Assembly: GCF_014196765.1 (NCBI RefSeq)
Contig: NZ_JACIEE010000002.1
Coordinates: 310,001 to 374,000 of the forward strand
DNA: 64,000 nt
Source of the DNA: Mycoplana azooxidifex
GTDB taxonomy: Bacteria > Pseudomonadota > Alphaproteobacteria > Rhizobiales > Rhizobiaceae
Direction: 5' to 3'
In this document: piece by piece, positions 18,058 to 26,790 of the stretch
Layout of the letters: every line of letters starts with the position of its first letter
How positions within the stretch are numbered: position 1 is the first letter of the stretch
Translations under genes and position numbers: made by a program
The notes under the pieces: generated by a model
Seen by the model: the letters and a program-made list of their open reading frames with translations, nothing else
Told to the model about the DNA's origin: nothing
The model's database searches: none

Positions 18058-20364
18058 ATGCTTTCGACCTATACGAGCTACAATATCATCACCCAGGACA
18101 TGCTGAAGACGCTCAACCGGAAATCCGAGGAAACCATCAACGCGCGCGAGGCGCAGTACTACCGCGACAATATCGGCAAGGTCTCGACGGTCGACGAGTT
18201 CCTTGGCGACTATCGGCTCTTCAACTACGCGATGAAGGCCTACGGCCTCGACGACATGGCCTACGCCACCGCCTTCATGCGCCAGGTCCTGGAAAGCGAC
18301 CTCTCCGACGAGAACAGCTTCGTCAATCGCCTGACGGATACGCGCTACCGGGAGTTCGCACAGGCGTTTTCGTTTGCGGAAGAGACGGCGGTTGCCCAGT
18401 CGGACGCACAGATGGACGACATCATCGGCCTCTATTCGGCCGCGATGGCCAATGCCGGTGCCGTGCAGACCGAGGAGACGCGCTACTACAACATCGTCGT
18501 CGACAGCGTCACCAATGTCGACCAGATCCTGAACAACGACCGCATGCGGGACTATCTCTTCACCGCCTTCAACATCGATCCCGATACCTATTCCCGCGAG
18601 ATGGTCCGCAATTCGCTGACCAGCGACCTCGACGATCCCGACAGCTACGTCAACACCACCTTCGGCGCGCGCATCACGGAGCTGTCGGGCCTCGTCCAGG
18701 ATGCCCGCGCGCAAATCAACAGCGGCAACCTGTCGTCGACGGAGAAGGCGTCGCTCGAGGCGAAGATCACGCGGTGGAACTCCGAGATCATCAGCGCCGG
18801 CAACTACCTGGCGCTTGCCGCCGCATACGAGTTCAGCGAGGACGGGACGCTGCCGGCCGGCACGCTGGCCCAGGACGCAGACCAGAAGGCTGCGACCAAC
18901 GAGGCCTACATCATTTCGGCCCCGCGCATGACGTCGGCCGGGGCCCTGCTGAACCGGGCCTATTTCGAGGAGGCGATACCCTCCATCACGACCGTGGAAG
19001 AGCTGCTCGCCGACAGCCGCCTCGAGGAATACATCCGCACCGCCTTCGACCTGAACGACGTCACCGTCGTCGACGCGACGCTGAAGAACATCCTGACCGA
19101 CGATCCGGACGACCCGGCGGGCTACATCCAGACGTTCGGCGGCAACGACCCGCGCTACATCGCGCTGAACAAGGCGTTCAACTTCCAGGCGGACGGCACG
19201 CTCGCGGCCGGCGACACGGCACAGACGGCGACGCAGACGTCATCGACCGGTTCGGGCTACATGAGCCGCTACAACGACGAGGACGACGAGGCCGACGAGA
19301 AGCTCATCGGCCGCTACAAGATCGAGGCGAACGCCATCGAGACCGTCGACGATTTCTTCGCTTCGGTGAACGTCTACGACCTGGCGCTACAGGCCTTCGG
19401 CCTCGATCCCGACAGCGAATCGACCTACCGCATCAAGCAGGTGCTGCTGAGCGACCTCAACGACCCGAAGAGCTACGCCAACCGCCTGGGCGACGAGCGC
19501 TACATCGAGCTGGCCAAGGCGTTCAATTTTGACGCCGACGGCAACATCGAGCCGCCCACCCTGGCCCAGAGCGAGGCAGAGATACAGGTGGTCAACCGCG
19601 CCTACATCACCGCCGTGTCCCGCTTCGGAACGGCCGAGGACAAGGAGGAGGCGGAAGAGGAAGCGAGTTATTACGCGGCCCAGATGCAGTCCATTGAGAC
19701 GGTGGAGGAGTTCCTGGCCGACGAGAGGCTCGTCAACGTCATCCTGCAGGCCAACGGCATCGATCCGGAAACGGTGCCCGAAGGTTTCATGAAGCAGATC
19801 TTCGCATCCGATCTCGACGATCCGCAGAGCTTTGCCAACCAGCAGGCCGAACGCAGGTACAGGGCGATGGTGGCCTCGTTCAACTTCAACGCCGACGGCC
19901 TCGTCGAGCGGCCGGAGGAGACGGCGATCCAGTCCCGCCGCGGCATCTACCAGACGATCGACAACTATGTCCGCCAGGCGATCGAGAGCGACGAGGGCGT
20001 GCAGAACCCCGGCGTCCGCCTGGCGCTCTACTTCGAGCGCAAGGCGCCGACGATCTCGAGCGCCTATGACATCCTGGCCGACGACGCCCTCTACGAGGTC
20101 TTCAAGACGAGCTTCAGCATCTCCGACGAGGTCGGCAACGCCGATATCGACGCCCAGGCCGAGATGATCAAGCGCCAGATCAACATCGAGGACCTGCAGG
20201 ATCCCGAATACGTGAAAAAGATGATCGTCCGGTTCTCCGTCCTCTACGATCTGGAGAACAACACCCAGACCTCGTCCGCGCTCACCATCCTGGCCGGCGG
20301 AACGCAGAGCATCAGCGCCGATACGTTGATGAGCCTGTCGCAGCTGAGGACCGGCGGGATCTGA
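18058..20364 (+). CDS. DUF1217 protein with six tandem repeats
   Basis: This 768-aa acidic protein is built from six divergent copies of a 75-110 residue unit. The pattern is YYxxNIxxVxTVDEFLxDxRLxxY, then a helix, then SDLxDPxSxxNxxxxxRYxxLxxAFNFxxDG. Unit starts are near residues 30, 143, 300, 420, 540 and 670. DUF1217 proteins in rhizobia are often linked to flagellar genes, but none lie here. No signal peptide is visible. The ATG at 18058 follows AAAGGGAT and matches the family N-terminus (MLSTYTSYNIITQDML). The function is unknown; motility association is only an inference from family. Confidence 0.85.
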   Translation: MLSTYTSYNIITQDMLKTLNRKSEETINAREAQYYRDNIGKVSTVDEFLGDYRLFNYAMKAYGLDDMAYATAFMRQVLESDLSDENSFVNRLTDTRYREFAQAFSFAEETAVAQSDAQMDDIIGLYSAAMANAGAVQTEETRYYNIVVDSVTNVDQILNNDRMRDYLFTAFNIDPDTYSREMVRNSLTSDLDDPDSYVNTTFGARITELSGLVQDARAQINSGNLSSTEKASLEAKITRWNSEIISAGNYLALAAAYEFSEDGTLPAGTLAQDADQKAATNEAYIISAPRMTSAGALLNRAYFEEAIPSITTVEELLADSRLEEYIRTAFDLNDVTVVDATLKNILTDDPDDPAGYIQTFGGNDPRYIALNKAFNFQADGTLAAGDTAQTATQTSSTGSGYMSRYNDEDDEADEKLIGRYKIEANAIETVDDFFASVNVYDLALQAFGLDPDSESTYRIKQVLLSDLNDPKSYANRLGDERYIELAKAFNFDADGNIEPPTLAQSEAEIQVVNRAYITAVSRFGTAEDKEEAEEEASYYAAQMQSIETVEEFLADERLVNVILQANGIDPETVPEGFMKQIFASDLDDPQSFANQQAERRYRAMVASFNFNADGLVERPEETAIQSRRGIYQTIDNYVRQAIESDEGVQNPGVRLALYFERKAPTISSAYDILADDALYEVFKTSFSISDEVGNADIDAQAEMIKRQINIEDLQDPEYVKKMIVRFSVLYDLENNTQTSSALTILAGGTQSISADTLMSLSQLRTGGI

Positions 20365-20394
20365 CGCCCAGGCGCGCGAGGAGGGGGAGCGGCG

Positions 20395-21837
20395 TCACCG
20401 CTCCGCCCGCAGCACCTTGTCCGGGTTCATGATGCCGGCGGGGTCGAAGGCGTGTTTGATGCGGGCCATCAGTTCGATCTCGATCGGCGCGCGCACCGCG
20501 GCAAGCTCGTCGCGCTTCAACTGGCCGATGCCGTGTTCCGCCGAGATCGAGCCGCCGTATTTCAGCACGATCCCGTGCACAACCGCGTTCACCTCCCGCC
20601 AGCGGTCGAGGAAGGCCTGCTTGTCGGCGCCGATGGGCTGGGAGATGTTGTAGTGGATGTTGCCGTCGCCCATGTGGCCGAAGGAGCAGATCCGCGCGCC
20701 GGGGATCATCGCCATCACCGCTTCGTCGGCCTCGGCCATGAAGGCGGGAATGCTGGAGACGGGGACGGACACGTCGTGCTTGATCGACCCGCCCTCCGGC
20801 TTCTGCGCCGGCGACATGCTTTCGCGCATGTGCCAGATCGCGCGGCGCTGGTCCTCGCTCGCGGCGATCACCGCGTCCTGCACGAGATCGGCCTCCATCG
20901 CCTCGGCCAGCAGCGTCTCGACCATCGTCCGCGCCGTCTCGGCGGAATCGGAGGTGGAGACGTCGATCAGCGCATACCAGTCGTGCCGGCTCGAAAGCGG
21001 GTCGCGGACGCCGGGAATGTGCCGGGTGGTGAAGGCGATGCCGATCCGGGGCATCAGCTCGAAGCCGGTGAGGGCGCCGCCGCAGCGTTGCTGGGCCTTG
21101 TCGAACAGCGCCAGCGCGGCCTCCACCGAGCGAAGGCCGGCAAAGGCGACCTCGTGGCCGGCTGGCCGCGGAACGAGCTTCAGCACAGCACCCGTGATCA
21201 CCCCGAGCGTGCCTTCCGCGCCGATGAACAGGTCGCGCAGGTCGTAGCCGGTGTTGTCCTTCTTCAGTCGCCTGAGCCCGTCCCAGATCTCGCCGGTCGG
21301 CAGCACCACCTCCAGTCCGAGGCAGAGCTGGCGCGTGTTGCCGTAGGCCAGCACGGCGGTGCCGCCGGCATTGCTGGAAAGGTTGCCGCCGATCTGGCAG
21401 CTGCCCTCCGAGCCGAGCGACAGCGGAAACAGCCGGTCGACGTCCTCGGCCGCCTTCTGGATGTCGGCGAGCACGCAGCCGGCGTCGGCGACGATCACGT
21501 TGCCGACCGGATCGACGTCGCGGATCCGGTTGAGCCGTGACAGCGACAGCACCACATCGGCCCGGCCCTCGCGCGGGATCTGTCCGGCGACGTGGCCGGT
21601 GTTGCCGCCCTGCGGCACGATCGCCGCGCCGGTCTCACTGGCAAGCTTGAGGATCGCCGACACTTCGGCGACGCTGCCGGGCCGGAGCACGAGCGGCGTC
21701 GTGCCGTGATAGAGCCCGCGCGATTCCACCAGATAGGGCGCGACGGAGGCGCCATCGGTCAGCGCGTGGGCAGAGCCTGTGATCGCCGCAAAGCGGGCGA
21801 GGAGGTCGGCGTCCATGGTGTCGGGGGTGTTGGGCAT
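20395..21837 (-). CDS. FAD-linked oxidase (GlcD / D-2-hydroxyacid dehydrogenase type)
   Basis: This 480-aa flavoprotein is of the VAO/PCMH family. The FAD-binding region includes IVPQGGNTGHVAGQIP, LGSEGSCQIGGNLSSNAGG and FIGAEGTLGVITGAVLKLVP. The C-terminal oxidase domain has FGHMGDGNIHYNISQP and the terminal SAEHGIGQLKRDEL motif with metal-binding His. This layout matches D-2-hydroxyglutarate, D-lactate or glycolate dehydrogenases; the substrate cannot be decided. The start has AGGAG at 7 bases. It follows tsaC by 15 bases, so the two are co-transcribed. Confidence 0.92.
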   Translation of the reverse strand: MPNTPDTMDADLLARFAAITGSAHALTDGASVAPYLVESRGLYHGTTPLVLRPGSVAEVSAILKLASETGAAIVPQGGNTGHVAGQIPREGRADVVLSLSRLNRIRDVDPVGNVIVADAGCVLADIQKAAEDVDRLFPLSLGSEGSCQIGGNLSSNAGGTAVLAYGNTRQLCLGLEVVLPTGEIWDGLRRLKKDNTGYDLRDLFIGAEGTLGVITGAVLKLVPRPAGHEVAFAGLRSVEAALALFDKAQQRCGGALTGFELMPRIGIAFTTRHIPGVRDPLSSRHDWYALIDVSTSDSAETARTMVETLLAEAMEADLVQDAVIAASEDQRRAIWHMRESMSPAQKPEGGSIKHDVSVPVSSIPAFMAEADEAVMAMIPGARICSFGHMGDGNIHYNISQPIGADKQAFLDRWREVNAVVHGIVLKYGGSISAEHGIGQLKRDELAAVRAPIEIELMARIKHAFDPAGIMNPDKVLRAER

Positions 21838-21852
21838 GCTTGGACTCCTGCT

Positions 21853-22836
21853 TCAGCTACGTGGCGCGGCCGCCCGTTCGAGCCTGTCGTTGATGGCTTC
21901 GCCCAGGCCCGTGGCGGGGATCGGCGCAAAGGCGATTGTGCGCGCGCCGGTGGCATCCGCCGTCTGCATGTAGCCGAAAAGATTGGCGGCCGCCTCGCGC
22001 AGGTCGCCGCCGGGACTGAGGTCGAGCACGATGGCGGCCTTCTCCTCGCCGGGAAGCTCCGTTCCGCCGAAGCGGATCAGCGCCTCGCCGGGGGCAACCT
22101 CGCGCGCGTTCAGGCGCACGCCGGCGTCGGGGGCATAGTGCGAGGCCAGCATTCCCGGCGCCTCGATCGCAGCGCCCGGCGCCGTCGGCCGGATCACCGC
22201 AAGCCCGGTCAGTTTCTCGATGTCGCTCGCATCGAGCCCGCCGGGACGCAGCAGGCGGATCCTGTCGTCCTCGACCTTGACGATGGTGGATTCGACGCCG
22301 ACGCGTGCCGGGCCGGCATCGAGGATCAGTTCGATCGCGGAGCCGAGGTCCGCCTCGACATGGGCGGCAGTCGTCGGGCTGATCCGCCCCGACGTGTTGG
22401 CGCTCGGGGCGGCGAGGGGTCGGCCGAATGCCGCGAGAAGCCGCCCGGCAAAGCCTGCCGGCACCCGCAGGCCGACCGTATCGAGTCCGGCGCGCGCCAG
22501 CGGATGGATCGGCGTGTCCGGCCGGACAGGAAGGATGAGCGTCAGCGGCCCCGGCCAGAAGGCCATGGCGAGCTGTCGCGAGAGCGGATCGAAGACGGCA
22601 TGACGCTCGGCCATTTCGAGATCGGCGACGTGGCAGATGAGCGGGTTGAACTGCGGCCGGCCCTTCGTCTCGTAGATGCGCGCGATCGCCTGCGGATTGG
22701 TCGCATCGGCCGCGAGCCCGTAGACCGTCTCGGTGGGGATCGCCACGGGAAGGCCGCGGCCGAGCACTTCGGTCGCCCTCTGCAGGGCGTGATCCGCATC
22801 CGCGGCCGTGTCGACTATCTCTGCCATCTCGTCCAT
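21853..22836 (-). CDS. tsaC: L-threonylcarbamoyladenylate synthase (Sua5 type)
   Basis: This enzyme makes threonylcarbamoyl-AMP from Thr, bicarbonate and ATP for the universal t6A37 tRNA modification. It is 327 aa, so it is the long Sua5 form with a C-terminal domain rather than short TsaC. Signatures are VAIPTETVYGLAADATN, YETKGRPQFNPLICHV, FWPGPLTLILP and APSANTSGRISPT. The C-terminal Sua5 domain begins around residue 215 with PGMLASHYAPDAGVRL. It is the first gene of a two-gene unit with the FAD-linked oxidase. Confidence 0.95.
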   Translation of the reverse strand: MDEMAEIVDTAADADHALQRATEVLGRGLPVAIPTETVYGLAADATNPQAIARIYETKGRPQFNPLICHVADLEMAERHAVFDPLSRQLAMAFWPGPLTLILPVRPDTPIHPLARAGLDTVGLRVPAGFAGRLLAAFGRPLAAPSANTSGRISPTTAAHVEADLGSAIELILDAGPARVGVESTIVKVEDDRIRLLRPGGLDASDIEKLTGLAVIRPTAPGAAIEAPGMLASHYAPDAGVRLNAREVAPGEALIRFGGTELPGEEKAAIVLDLSPGGDLREAAANLFGYMQTADATGARTIAFAPIPATGLGEAINDRLERAAAPRS

Positions 22837-23013
22837 CTTCGCCGTTGCCGGCCCGCTTTAGCGTCTTTGGCCGGTGCCTGCCAAGGGCGAATGAACACCG
22901 CACGCGCTGCGTGTCGAAATCGGGCCCGGTGCACCCGACCTGTGCCCTCGTTAGATGCTTCGTAACCGATCGCTGATAAAAGGGGGCGGAATAGATGGGT
23001 GGGGCCTGTGCAC

Positions 23014-24078
23014 ATGAACCAGAAGAAATCCTCGACCAACGACGTCGCCTTGCGTGTCGCGAGCGCCATGCAGCAGATGGGCATCGACGGTCTGCCGCGA
23101 AACTACGAGCTCGTCTACGAGGCCTACGCAGGCGCCAATCCGGAGCTGGTTCGGGATTTCATCGCGCTCGGAAAGTTCAAGACGCAAGGTGCGCTGGACG
23201 AGCTCGGCCGCAAGTATCTCCCGCATCATCACGAGGAAGCCGTGCTGCAGCGCTCGGCGGGTGCGGTTCGTGACGAAATGACCAATTTCATGGCGCTGCT
23301 GCAGGAGGAGCAGACCTCGCTCAGCGATTACGGTCGCCTGATCGGAGAGGCCTCGCAGGCGATCTTCTCCACCGACCAGGGCACCGCCCAGGCGCTCGGC
23401 AGCTCGATCGAGAGGCTGCGGCAGGCAACCGAACGGCAGTTCACCCGCAATGCGGCGATGGAGGCCAGGGTGGCCAACCAGTCGGAGAACATGGAGGCGA
23501 TCCAGCACGACCTCGCCGCCTTCGAGGCCACCAAGTTCACCGACGCCGCGACGGGGCTCGGCAACCGCCGCGCCTTCAACAAGTCCGTCGCCAGGGTCTA
23601 TGCCAACGCGGAAATGCCGCTCTCCTGCGCGCTGGCCGTGGTCGAGATCGATGTCGGCAAGCGCTTCTCGCCGGTCCAGGTCGAAGCGCTCAACGATTAC
23701 CTGGTCCGCCACTACGGCAGCCTGATCAAGCGCACCACGCCCTCCACCGACGTCGTCTGCCGCTTTGACGGCTTCCGCTTCGGCTTCCTGTTCTTCACCT
23801 CCGACGAGACCGAGGTCGGCAGGCTGATGGCGCTGCTGCGCACCGCCTTTGCCACAGCGACCCTGAAGCATCCCGAGACCATGCGCAGCCTCGGCAGCCT
23901 GACCTTCTCCGCCGGCGTCTGCATGGCCGGTGCCGCCGGCAACGCCTTCGATTTCGTCAACCTGGCGGAGAAATCGCTGCAGCAGGCGCTGGCCGCCGGC
24001 GGCAACCGGATCGTCCTCCATCGCGACAACGAGAGCGGCGGCGAGGGCAAGGATTGGATGCTCTACAAGGCCGGTTGA
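23014..24078 (+). CDS. Degenerate GGDEF-domain protein
   Basis: This 354-aa cytoplasmic protein has an N-terminal helical region (about 1-170) and a GGDEF-fold domain from about residue 175, with the conserved entry motif ATGLGNRRAFNKSV. The active-site GGDEF position reads CRFDGFRFGF (near 250-254), so the catalytic Gly-Gly-Asp/Glu-Glu is lost. An I-site RxxD is not evident. It is therefore probably not a diguanylate cyclase; it could bind nucleotide or a protein partner. A GTG at 22999 is an alternative start. No partner domain is fused. Confidence 0.85.
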   Translation: MNQKKSSTNDVALRVASAMQQMGIDGLPRNYELVYEAYAGANPELVRDFIALGKFKTQGALDELGRKYLPHHHEEAVLQRSAGAVRDEMTNFMALLQEEQTSLSDYGRLIGEASQAIFSTDQGTAQALGSSIERLRQATERQFTRNAAMEARVANQSENMEAIQHDLAAFEATKFTDAATGLGNRRAFNKSVARVYANAEMPLSCALAVVEIDVGKRFSPVQVEALNDYLVRHYGSLIKRTTPSTDVVCRFDGFRFGFLFFTSDETEVGRLMALLRTAFATATLKHPETMRSLGSLTFSAGVCMAGAAGNAFDFVNLAEKSLQQALAAGGNRIVLHRDNESGGEGKDWMLYKAG

Positions 24079-24256
24079 GGCGTCCCTTCAATGGTCGATT
24101 GCGGACCCGCCATGGTTGTCGGCCGGGCGTGAATTTATCGTTGCCTATCACGCGGTTTGGTGCCACTTTCCTGCCCGGACGACACGCTCGTCCCGCAGCC
24201 ATGCGCGTCGTACATGATGCGCCCGAAAGGCTGCAATCGAACAACAGGAGGTTGCC

Positions 24257-24919
24257 GTGACACTTGCGATCAACGACGTGGCACCGGATTTCAGGGCCGA
24301 GACGACCGATGGTCCGATACAGTTCCATGACTGGATCGGCGATTCCTGGGCCGTGCTCTTCTCCCATCCGAAGGACTTCACGCCCGTCTGCACCACCGAA
24401 TTGGGCTACATGGCCCGCATCAAGCCGGAATTCGACCGCCGCGGCGTCAAGATCATCGGCCTGTCGGTCGATCCGCTCGACCGCCATGCCGGCTGGGCCA
24501 GCGATATCGAGGAGACGCAGGGCCACGCGCCCAACTTCCCGATGATCGCCGACGTCGATTTCGCCGTATCCAAGGCCTATGGCATGCTGCCGGCCGCGGT
24601 GTCGGGTGATCCGACCGCCCGCACGCCGGCCGACAACCAGACCGTGCGCAACGTCTTCGTCGTCGGGCCCGACAAGAAGGTCAAGCTGATCCTGGTCTAT
24701 CCGATGACGACGGGGCGCAATTTCGACGAGGTTCTGCGCGTCATCGACAGCCTGCAGTTGACCGCCAAGCACAAGGTGGCGACCCCGGTCAACTGGCAGA
24801 AGGGCGAAGACGTCATCATCGCCGGTTCCGTCTCCGACGACGACGCCCGCAAGCAGTATCCGGACGGCTGGCGCGCGCCCAAACCCTATATCCGGATCGT
24901 GCCGCAGCCGGGAAGCTGA
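24257..24919 (+). CDS. 1-Cys peroxiredoxin (Prx6 type)
   Basis: This thiol peroxidase reduces H2O2 and organic hydroperoxides. It is 220 aa, the length of the Prx6 subfamily with its C-terminal extension. Peroxidatic Cys45 lies in KDFTPVCTTELGYM, and it is the only Cys in the protein, so it is a 1-Cys enzyme needing an external thiol. The GTG start is preceded by AGGAGG at good spacing. The persulfide-dioxygenase-like gene follows after 45 bases and is likely co-transcribed. A GCGTGA/TCACGC inverted repeat lies 100 bases upstream (24127-24153). Confidence 0.95.
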   Translation: MTLAINDVAPDFRAETTDGPIQFHDWIGDSWAVLFSHPKDFTPVCTTELGYMARIKPEFDRRGVKIIGLSVDPLDRHAGWASDIEETQGHAPNFPMIADVDFAVSKAYGMLPAAVSGDPTARTPADNQTVRNVFVVGPDKKVKLILVYPMTTGRNFDEVLRVIDSLQLTAKHKVATPVNWQKGEDVIIAGSVSDDDARKQYPDGWRAPKPYIRIVPQPGS

Positions 24920-24964
24920 ACCCGTCGTCTTTCCCGCAGGCATGCTTGTCGAGTGGAGGGACAG

Positions 24965-26002
24965 ATGATCTTCCGACAACTCTTCGACAGCGTATCCGGC
25001 ACCTATACCTACCTCATCGCCAGCCGGGCCGGCGGTGAGGCCCTCATCATCGACCCCGTGCTGGAGAAGGTGGACCGCTACCTGAAACTGGTCGAGGAAC
25101 TCGACCTGAAGCTGGTCAAGGCGGTCGATACCCATCTGCATGCCGATCACGTCACCGGCCTCGGCGCCTTGCGCGACCGCACCCACTGCATCACCGTCAT
25201 GGGCGAGCAGACCGCAGCCGACGTGGTCTCGATGCGCGTTGCCGAAGGCGACCGCGTCTCCATCGAAGGCCTGAGCCTCGACGTGCTCTATACGCCGGGC
25301 CACACCGACGACAGCTATTCCTTCCTGATGAACGGCCGCGTCTTTACCGGCGACACGCTACTGATCCGCGGCACCGGGCGCACCGATTTCCAGAACGGCG
25401 ACCCCCGGCAGCAGTACGATTCCATCTTCAACAAGTTGCTGCGCCTTCCCGACGAGACGCTGGTCTATCCCGCCCACGACTACAAGGGCGACACCGTCTC
25501 CACCATCGGCGAGGAGAAGCACTTCAATCCGCGCCTTCTCGTCGGCTCGGTCGACGAATATGTCGAACTGATGAACAACCTCAACCTGCCGAACCCGAAG
25601 ATGATGGACGTGGTCGTGCCCGCCAACATCCGCGTCGGCCTGCACCAGGACGAGATCGCCCGGCGCGGCTGGGCGCTGTCGGCGAAGGAGGCGATGGCGC
25701 TGCACGGCAGCTACGGCATCGCCATGGTCGACCTGCGCGAGAAGGGCGAGCGCGAGAAGCACGGCAGCATCCCCGGCGCGCTGCATGCGCCCTATGGCGA
25801 CCTCAACGAGAACATCGGCGAGGGCGGCATCCTGCACGAACTGGCAGCGGCGACGGGCAAGCGGATCGTCTTCTATTGCGCCTTTGGCGAGCGCTCGGCC
25901 ATGGCGGTGGAAGCAGCGCAGGCCGCGGGCCTCGCCGGCGCCTGCCATATCGACGGCGGAATGGCCGCCTGGAAGAAGGCGGACGGCCCCGTCGTCCGCT
26001 GA
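24965..26002 (+). CDS. MBL-fold hydrolase with C-terminal rhodanese (persulfide dioxygenase-like)
   Basis: This 345-aa two-domain protein has an ETHE1-type metallo-beta-lactamase domain (residues 1-235) with the metal motif THLHADH at 56-62, TPGHTDDSYSF and TGDTLLIRGTGRTDF. A rhodanese domain (about 250-345) carries its Cys in FYCAFGERSAMA. ETHE1-like enzymes oxidise glutathione persulfide to sulfite; the rhodanese part moves sulfane sulfur. This is consistent with sulfide detoxification, as in Blh proteins. No BigR-type regulator is adjacent. The start at 24965 follows GGAGGGACAG. Confidence 0.92.
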   Translation: MIFRQLFDSVSGTYTYLIASRAGGEALIIDPVLEKVDRYLKLVEELDLKLVKAVDTHLHADHVTGLGALRDRTHCITVMGEQTAADVVSMRVAEGDRVSIEGLSLDVLYTPGHTDDSYSFLMNGRVFTGDTLLIRGTGRTDFQNGDPRQQYDSIFNKLLRLPDETLVYPAHDYKGDTVSTIGEEKHFNPRLLVGSVDEYVELMNNLNLPNPKMMDVVVPANIRVGLHQDEIARRGWALSAKEAMALHGSYGIAMVDLREKGEREKHGSIPGALHAPYGDLNENIGEGGILHELAAATGKRIVFYCAFGERSAMAVEAAQAAGLAGACHIDGGMAAWKKADGPVVR

Positions 26003-26030
26003 CGCGCGGCGCCATGCCGGTCGTGCCGGT

Positions 26031-26642
26031 TCAGATCGTCCGGATGATCTTGCGCAGTTCCTCGTCGCGAGCACCGAGCAGGAGCACGCTCTTCATCGCC
26101 TCCCTGGGGTCGTGGGTGTGGAAGAGGATGCCGTCGTCGCCGACCTTGCGGTCGATCTCGAGCCGCCCCTCGGCTTCCGAGGGGCTGATGGCGACGGCGA
26201 AGTACATGCGCTTGAATTTCGGGCTGATCCCCGCGAAGAAGCGCTCGCCCTCGCCGATCTCTGAATAGAAGTTGGCCATGTAGAACGACCACTGCACGTC
26301 TTCGTGCCTCGGCAGGTGGGTGCTCGACACGGTCACGTGGCAGTAGCCGAGATGCGGCATGGAGGCCAGCGTGCGGTGGAAGATCAGCTTGGGGAAGCGG
26401 ATCGAGCGGTGGAAGCCGTTGATGCGGTCGTGGGTGACCGTGCCGGCCTGCTCCAGCGTGCGCCCGGTCGCATCGGCGACCTCGCGATAGGTCAGGTAGC
26501 GCTTCTCGGTCTCGTTCCACTCGCGCCGCTCCAGCTTCCCCGTCCGCAGGAAGTCCGTATAGGCGACGGATCGGCCGCGCTGTGCCCGCTTGTAGGCGAC
26601 AGCGTCGTAGTACCTGAATTTCGGTGCGGGCGTGGGCAGCAC
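26031..26642 (-). CDS. Conserved hypothetical protein (DUF6656-like)
   Basis: This 203-aa soluble protein starts with GTG and has GGAG upstream. It has a basic N-terminus (YYDAVAYKRAQRGRSVAYTD), a central aromatic region (WSFYMANFYSEIGEGERFFA) and a C-terminus ending DEELRKIIRTI. It resembles a Rhizobiaceae family I remember as DUF6656, not verified here. There is no signal peptide or catalytic motif. It is convergent with the MBL-rhodanese gene with a 28-base gap. Confidence 0.7.
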   Translation of the reverse strand: MLPTPAPKFRYYDAVAYKRAQRGRSVAYTDFLRTGKLERREWNETEKRYLTYREVADATGRTLEQAGTVTHDRINGFHRSIRFPKLIFHRTLASMPHLGYCHVTVSSTHLPRHEDVQWSFYMANFYSEIGEGERFFAGISPKFKRMYFAVAISPSEAEGRLEIDRKVGDDGILFHTHDPREAMKSVLLLGARDEELRKIIRTI

Positions 26643-26790
26643 GGGAAGGGCTCCGGAAGATCGCGATCTGATCCGGGATCATGTCGCCTCATGGTTAACG
26701 CCGCCCTTACGCGGCGGCCCGGGTGCGCGGATTTTCGCTTCTCCGCGTGGACGGCCGGTCGCTGTGACTGCGGCGACCGGCCCAGTGGCG

